Shown here in pieces: positions 14,731 through 17,560 of a stretch of 17,560 nucleotides of DNA. Source of the DNA: Bacillota bacterium (GTDB lineage Bacteria; Bacillota; Bacilli; Bacillales; Cytobacillaceae); assembly GCA_023389895.1 (NCBI GenBank), contig JAEWDX010000325.1:1-17560 (forward strand). The letters run 5' to 3'. The position numbers were made by a program, and so were the translations under genes. Position 1 is the stretch's first letter, and each line of letters begins with the position of its first letter. The notes beneath the pieces were generated by a model. The model did not search any database and was not told the origin of the DNA. It worked only from the letters and a program-made list of their open reading frames with translations.

Positions 14731-15531
14731 ATGGATGTAAAATTTGATCATCTCGTTCATTTTTTAAAAAACGATCCGATTGAGGCAGTGAAGAAGTGGG
14801 CAGGGCTAGGTTATCATACTGTCATTGGTGGTAGCCATCAATATTGGGGGAGTATGAATAGCTTGCTTTACTTAAATTCTTCCTACATTGAATATTTGAG
14901 TATTGAGGATGCAGATAAAGCAAGTCATTGTGATAATCCGCTAATCTCTCAGCTTGTTTCAGATATTAAAAAAGGCGAAGGTTTTAGTCAAATTTGCTTT
15001 AGAACAGCCAATCTTGAAAAAGTTAAAGCAAGTCTTGAAGAGAAAGGATATACAACTTTTCCTATTTTTAATGGAAGTAGAAAAAGGAAAGATGGTATTA
15101 CGATAAAATGGAAAATGCTTTTTATTAATGAAAATAGCGAGCTGCCTAGTCCTTTTTTTATAGAATGGGAACAGAGTGATGAGGAAAGAGCTAAAGAGCT
15201 TAAAGAGTTAAAAATGGTTGATCCAAGTTTAGCAGAGAATGTCATTCAATCCATATTCTTCGCTGTCAATGATTGTGAGCTGGCAGCAAGGAAATGGGCA
15301 AGGATGTTCAATCTTCATCCGATGGCTCCACCTGCCATTGACTCAAGCTTTTTATCAAAAGCAGCAAGTGTTCGAATAGCTGATACAGAAATTGTGTTTT
15401 GTGAGCCGATAAAGAACGAGGGGATTGTATATGATATTTTGAACTCAAGAGGCGAAAGACCATTTCTCATTCAATTCAACAAGCGATTATTTAATGAACC
15501 AATTTCTCTATTTAGTTCTTTTTATTATTAG
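14731..15531 (+). CDS. VOC / glyoxalase-like domain protein
   Basis: This 266-residue soluble protein has the layout of a glyoxalase-like (PF13468-type) VOC protein: an N-terminal strand FDHLVHFLKNDP with the conserved histidine of the family, a GGSHQYWGSMNSLLYLNSSYIEYLSIED segment (about 33-60) in which Glu54 is a typical metal-ligand position, and a second half beginning IQSIFFAVNDCELAARKWARMF. VOC proteins include metal-dependent isomerases, dioxygenases and binding proteins, so no reaction can be assigned. ATG 14731 follows GAGGGG. It has its own promoter. The next gene starts 83 nt downstream and probably has a separate promoter. Confidence 0.78.
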   Translation: MDVKFDHLVHFLKNDPIEAVKKWAGLGYHTVIGGSHQYWGSMNSLLYLNSSYIEYLSIEDADKASHCDNPLISQLVSDIKKGEGFSQICFRTANLEKVKASLEEKGYTTFPIFNGSRKRKDGITIKWKMLFINENSELPSPFFIEWEQSDEERAKELKELKMVDPSLAENVIQSIFFAVNDCELAARKWARMFNLHPMAPPAIDSSFLSKAASVRIADTEIVFCEPIKNEGIVYDILNSRGERPFLIQFNKRLFNEPISLFSSFYY

Positions 15532-15548
15532 GACATTATAATGCACGG

Positions 15549-15580
15549 ACTTGCGCAAGTAATGCTTTATTCTTTATACT
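15549..15580 (+). promoter_or_regulatory. Promoter with a 12-bp palindrome over its -35 box
   Basis: TTGCGC (15551-15556) and TATACT (15575-15580) are 18 bp apart and could drive the small gene at 15615. The -35 box is the centre of a perfect 12-bp palindrome, ACTTGCGCAAGT (15549-15560), which could be an operator. Confidence 0.45.
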
Positions 15581-15614
15581 AATTATTAATTCCATAAGAG
15601 TGGGGGAAATGAAA

Positions 15615-15818
15615 ATGATTCATAAAAATTGGCATGAACGGGAAACGGTAAAAAGGGCTAAATGTGTGCATACAAATGCAGCAAAATATATTGTAAACAG
15701 AGCATTAACTACTGGGAAAATATATGAAGTGAAAAATGAAACCGATGAGTTTTATTTTATTATTGATAATACAGGGAAAATCGGTGGGTATTATAAGGAT
15801 TATTTTCAAATTGTTTAA
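15615..15818 (+). CDS. Small conserved Bacillus protein, probably DUF6501
   Basis: The 67-residue product starts MIHKNWHERETVKRAKCVHT and continues as a strand-rich small domain (YIVNRALTTGKIYEVKNE...FYFIIDNTGKIGGYYKDYF), suggesting a small beta-barrel. I recall very similar short proteins across Bacillaceae annotated as DUF6501 with no known function; the family name is from memory. Of three in-frame starts (GTG 15600, ATG 15609, ATG 15615), only ATG 15615 has the G-rich site (15602-15606) at a proper distance of 8 nt. A palindrome-bearing promoter lies upstream and a perfect hairpin follows. Confidence 0.75.
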   Translation: MIHKNWHERETVKRAKCVHTNAAKYIVNRALTTGKIYEVKNETDEFYFIIDNTGKIGGYYKDYFQIV

Positions 15819-15821
15819 AGG

Positions 15822-15853
15822 ATCAGTGGGGGTAAGACAAAACCCCCACTGAT
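15822..15853. terminator. Shared terminator between convergent genes
   Basis: ATCAGTGGGGGT at 15822-15833 is perfectly complementary to ACCCCCACTGAT at 15842-15853. The T tracts on both sides are modest. It lies 4 nt after the small gene's stop and 10 nt from the end of the converging lipoprotein gene, so it probably serves both. Confidence 0.75.
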
Positions 15854-15862
15854 TGAATGGCA

Positions 15863-16552
15863 TTATTTATTGATATGAGTAGGGAAAACTCGTTTCACTG
15901 TATCCGTAAATTCATTGAAAAATCCACTAATCGGTTTTCCACTGCGAATATCGTTCGAATAAGTGGTCATTCTGTCATAGAAATCAGGATTGGCAGAAAT
16001 ATACACATCATTAATTCCTGTGTCGACAGTTTTTACTTGGTCGGCAATTTTTCTTTCAAGATTGCGTGATAAGTTCGTTCCATTCGCAAGTTTAGCACCT
16101 ATATAGGCATTGTTATTTGTGACAATGACATTTGCTGTATCAACTTCAGGCATGGCAGCAATTTTATCAGCAACTTGATCGGCAACGTGCATTCTAGCGG
16201 TATTGTTGTTATTTGTCGTATAATTGACGCCCCTACCGTGGATTGATTGATTTCGATTATAATCATTTACTCCATTGTAAATTGGTTCATTTACAGTTCG
16301 ATTTCCATCATAATTATGGCCTGTGCGATTATAATCATTTACTCTATTGTAAATTGGTTCATTTACAGTTCAATTTCCATCATAATTATAGCCTGTGCGA
16401 TTATTGTAATGGCCAGGATTGCTAACTCTTGTCGGTTCATTTATATTTCGATCACGGTATGCTGTTTCATTAACGCCTCGATTGTTAACCCCACATGCTG
16501 AAACGACAATTGTTGATAAAGCGATCGCAAGAATAGCATTGCTTTTTTTCAT
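15863..16552 (-). pseudogene. YhcN/YlaJ-type sporulation lipoprotein, interrupted by an in-frame stop
   Basis: Reading on the minus strand from ATG 16552 there is a single frame of 230 codons broken only by TGA at 16370-16372 (codon 61). The N-terminal part has a lipoprotein signal peptide, MKKSNAILAIALSTIVVSAC, with lipobox VSAC (Cys20), and AAGGAGG lies 8 nt upstream. An Asn/Tyr/Arg-rich linker holds a 72-bp tandem duplication. The C-terminal part (MHVADQVADKIAAMPEVDTANVIVTNNNAYIGAKL and on) is the YhcN/YlaJ domain (PF09580) found in spore-associated lipoproteins. In the other repeat copy the same codon is CGA (Arg), so TGA arose by one C-to-T change. There is no ribosome binding site for restart at the internal ATG 16192. 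Either the gene is dead or this base is a sequencing error. Confidence 0.82.
16259..16402 (-). repeat. 72-bp tandem duplication inside the lipoprotein gene
   Basis: Two head-to-tail 24-codon units, 16331-16402 and 16259-16330, encode NRTGYNYDGN-stop-TVNEPIYNRVNDY and NRTGHNYDGNRTVNEPIYNGVNDY. They differ at only three codons (Tyr/His, stop/Arg, Arg/Gly), each by one base, so the duplication is recent. The period is a multiple of three and keeps the frame. Confidence 0.95.
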
Positions 16553-16587
16553 TTAGAAAACCTCCTTGTTTATTTGGAAATCGTTTA

Positions 16588-16618
16588 TATATTGCCGTGT
16601 TTAAAACATTGTTATCCA
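16588..16618 (-). promoter_or_regulatory. Candidate sigma-G-like promoter of the lipoprotein gene
   Basis: On the minus strand TGGATA (16613-16618) and CAATATA (16588-16594), 18 bp apart, resemble the forespore sigma-G pattern (TGAATA and CATACTA). This would suit a YhcN/YlaJ gene, since related genes are forespore-expressed. The match is partial. Confidence 0.3.
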
Positions 16619-16680
16619 TGAACATATTTCCATAAGAAAAGGATTTTTGCACGGATAGAAAGTGAAGGAAGGGTAGTTCA

Positions 16681-17064
16681 TTGAATTATTTATCCATTGG
16701 GATTGGTGGTGTTTTTGGAAGTTTATTACGGTATTTTTTTTCGCTAAGTTCTACTTATTTTGGATACGATGAATTTCCGTATGGCACCCTATTCGCTAAT
16801 TTACTCGGCGCTTATCTTCTTGGGCTTTTCACAAGGAAAATTACAGAATTGGGCTATCGAAATAAGAGGATTATTTCTGCGATTGGGACTGGGGGAATTG
16901 GTTCCTTTACTACTATGTCTGCATTCAGTGTTGAGACAGTGCGCTTTATTGAACGGAATGAATGGCTATTAGCTTTCACTTATATCACTATTAGTGCCAT
17001 TGGAGGATTGCTGCTCGCCTTTTTTGGCTATTATGGATTGAGAAAAGCTGGTGGAAAAGGATGA
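16681..17064 (+). CDS. crcB1: Fluoride ion channel subunit FluC/CrcB, first paralogue
   Basis: This 127-residue protein has four membrane helices and belongs to the Fluc family, whose dual-topology dimers export fluoride. Family features are the N-terminal GGVFGSLLRY with Arg17, FANLLGAYLLGLF with Asn40, and GTGGIGSFTTMSAFSVET (about 69-86). The last corresponds to the TTFSTF pore motif, but here it reads TTMSAF, so one of the two conserved Phe is Met79. The start is TTG at 16681 behind GAAGGAAGGG. The gene overlaps the next by 4 nt (ATGA), implying coupled translation and probably a heterodimer. I looked for a fluoride riboswitch upstream and found none. Confidence 0.92.
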   Translation: MNYLSIGIGGVFGSLLRYFFSLSSTYFGYDEFPYGTLFANLLGAYLLGLFTRKITELGYRNKRIISAIGTGGIGSFTTMSAFSVETVRFIERNEWLLAFTYITISAIGGLLLAFFGYYGLRKAGGKG

Positions 17065-17414
17065 TGAATATTCTTTTCATTGCATTTGGTGGTTTTATTG
17101 GTGCAATCTGCCGATATGCAGTAACAAATTTTGTCAAGAAGGGAAGTACGTCTCATTTTCCGTTAGGAACCTTTTTGGTGAATATAACAGGATCATTTCT
17201 TTTAGGTTTTTTATATGGAGCAGACGTTCATCCTAAACTTTATTCCCTTTTAGGAACGGGTTTTTTAGGTGCATTCACAACATTTTCAACCTTTAATCTT
17301 GAAACTGTTCAGCTTTTTGGAACAAGGAAAAAATGGCTTGCCTTTTCCTATGTAGCATTAACATATATCGGCGGCATTCTTTTCGCCTTTTTCGGATTTT
17401 TATCAGGTCGATAA
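17061..17414 (+). CDS. crcB2: Fluoride ion channel subunit FluC/CrcB, second paralogue
   Basis: This 117-residue, four-helix Fluc protein has the complete signature: GGFIGAICRY (Arg18), FLVNITGSFLLGF (Asn41) and GTGFLGAFTTFSTFNLET with both pore phenylalanines (Phe75 and Phe78). It starts at ATG 17061 inside the last codons of the first paralogue; ATG 17064 is equally possible and removes one residue. Adjacent gene pairs of this kind in Bacillota encode heterodimeric channels. No clear terminator follows, so readthrough into the next gene is possible. Confidence 0.93.
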   Translation: MMNILFIAFGGFIGAICRYAVTNFVKKGSTSHFPLGTFLVNITGSFLLGFLYGADVHPKLYSLLGTGFLGAFTTFSTFNLETVQLFGTRKKWLAFSYVALTYIGGILFAFFGFLSGR

Positions 17415-17435
17415 GAGAAATAATAGAAAAAAACG

Positions 17436-17459
17436 GTTCTATAATATTTGTTGGGGTAT
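17436..17459 (+). promoter_or_regulatory. Candidate sigma-B promoter for the gene at the right edge
   Basis: GTTCTA (17436-17441) and a perfect GGGTAT (17454-17459) are 12 bp apart, in the layout of general-stress sigma-B promoters (GTTTAA and GGGTAT). A separate TATACT at 17502-17507 could be a sigma-A -10 but lacks a -35. Confidence 0.4.
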
Positions 17460-17478
17460 CCACACAATTGCACAAAAA

Positions 17479-17549
17479 ATGCACGTATTCGCCTATTCTT
17501 TTATACTTGAATTGTCGAGAAACAAGTAAACGAAAGGTGATACGTGCAT
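17479..17549 (+). repeat. 10-bp inverted repeat in the leader of the last gene
   Basis: ATGCACGTAT at 17479-17488 and its exact inverse complement ATACGTGCAT at 17540-17549 are 51 bp apart. The second arm ends directly at the start codon at 17550. Paired in RNA, the stem would close over the initiation site. Confidence 0.6.
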
Positions 17550-17560
17550 ATGAATTTTAA
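17550..17560 (+). CDS. Start of a gene cut by the window edge
   Basis: ATG at 17550 follows AAAGGTGAT (17533-17541) at 8 nt, with candidate promoters upstream. Only three full codons (Met-Asn-Phe) are inside the window, so nothing can be said about the product. Confidence 0.5.

Noticed and set aside
16370..16372. TGA as a selenocysteine or recoded codon
   Set aside because: The equivalent codon in the neighbouring repeat is CGA for Arg, no selenocysteine-type hairpin is evident, and the linker is not a catalytic site. A simple nonsense mutation or sequencing error explains it better.
16243..16501. Plus-strand open frames with repeated hydrophobic segments
   Set aside because: They lie over the 72-bp duplication of the minus-strand lipoprotein gene and have no ribosome binding site. 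They are antisense shadows of its Asn-rich linker.
16553..16680. Fluoride riboswitch before the FluC genes
   Set aside because: I looked for the crcB-motif pattern in the leader and found no matching conserved blocks. The short gap also contains the promoter region of the divergent lipoprotein gene.

Overview
The window comes from a low-GC, endospore-forming Bacillota of the Bacillaceae type. The evidence is a qoxABCD quinol oxidase operon whose protein sequences look like those of Bacillus, GGAGG-type ribosome binding sites with TTG and GTG starts, a YhcN/YlaJ-type spore lipoprotein, an Sda-like sporulation checkpoint protein, and a TPP-riboswitch-controlled thiT. I cannot name the species. 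Nothing here looks like a phage, plasmid, insertion sequence, CRISPR array or defence island. It reads as a chromosomal stretch of many short transcription units separated by clear hairpin terminators.

Layout. 1-1045: a sigma-A promoter, a TPP riboswitch, a hairpin that hides the ribosome binding site, and the thiamine uptake gene thiT. 1053-4918 (minus): qoxA-B-C-D, the four subunits of a cytochrome aa3-type quinol oxidase, tightly overlapped. 4919-5586: a long non-coding gap with an orphan terminator and a decayed helix-turn-helix fragment. 5587-6407: a ferritin-like diiron protein, then a 45-residue acidic protein with its own promoter and terminator. 6519-8669: a membrane-anchored Ig-like plus beta-propeller surface protein. 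8776-9360: a PlsY-type acyltransferase paralogue. 9577-12399: odhA, the E1 component of 2-oxoglutarate dehydrogenase, which is followed by a terminator and not by odhB. 12573-14210 (minus): a fatty-acyl-CoA synthetase of the YngI/FadD type. 14433-14564 (minus): a 43-residue Sda-like gene with a near-consensus DnaA box upstream. 14731-15818: a VOC/glyoxalase-like protein and a small conserved Bacillus protein. 15863-16552 (minus): a YhcN/YlaJ lipoprotein gene broken by a stop codon inside one copy of a 72-bp tandem duplication. 16681-17414: two overlapping fluoride-channel genes. The window ends at the start of another gene, which has a sigma-B-like promoter and a 10-bp inverted repeat in its leader.

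Most genes are housekeeping: respiration (qox), TCA cycle (odhA), lipid metabolism (plsY paralogue, acyl-CoA synthetase), cofactor uptake (thiT) and ion detoxification (fluC pair). OdhA uses thiamine diphosphate and thiT imports its precursor, but they are about 9 kb apart and I infer no co-regulation.

I do not see a new multi-gene system. The points most worth a second look are small: a riboswitch leader in which one 8-nt segment can pair with either the aptamer or the ribosome binding site, the duplicated and nonsense-interrupted lipoprotein gene, the Sda-like gene with its DnaA-like box, the solitary odhA, the unequal FluC pair, and the inverted-repeat leader at the right edge.
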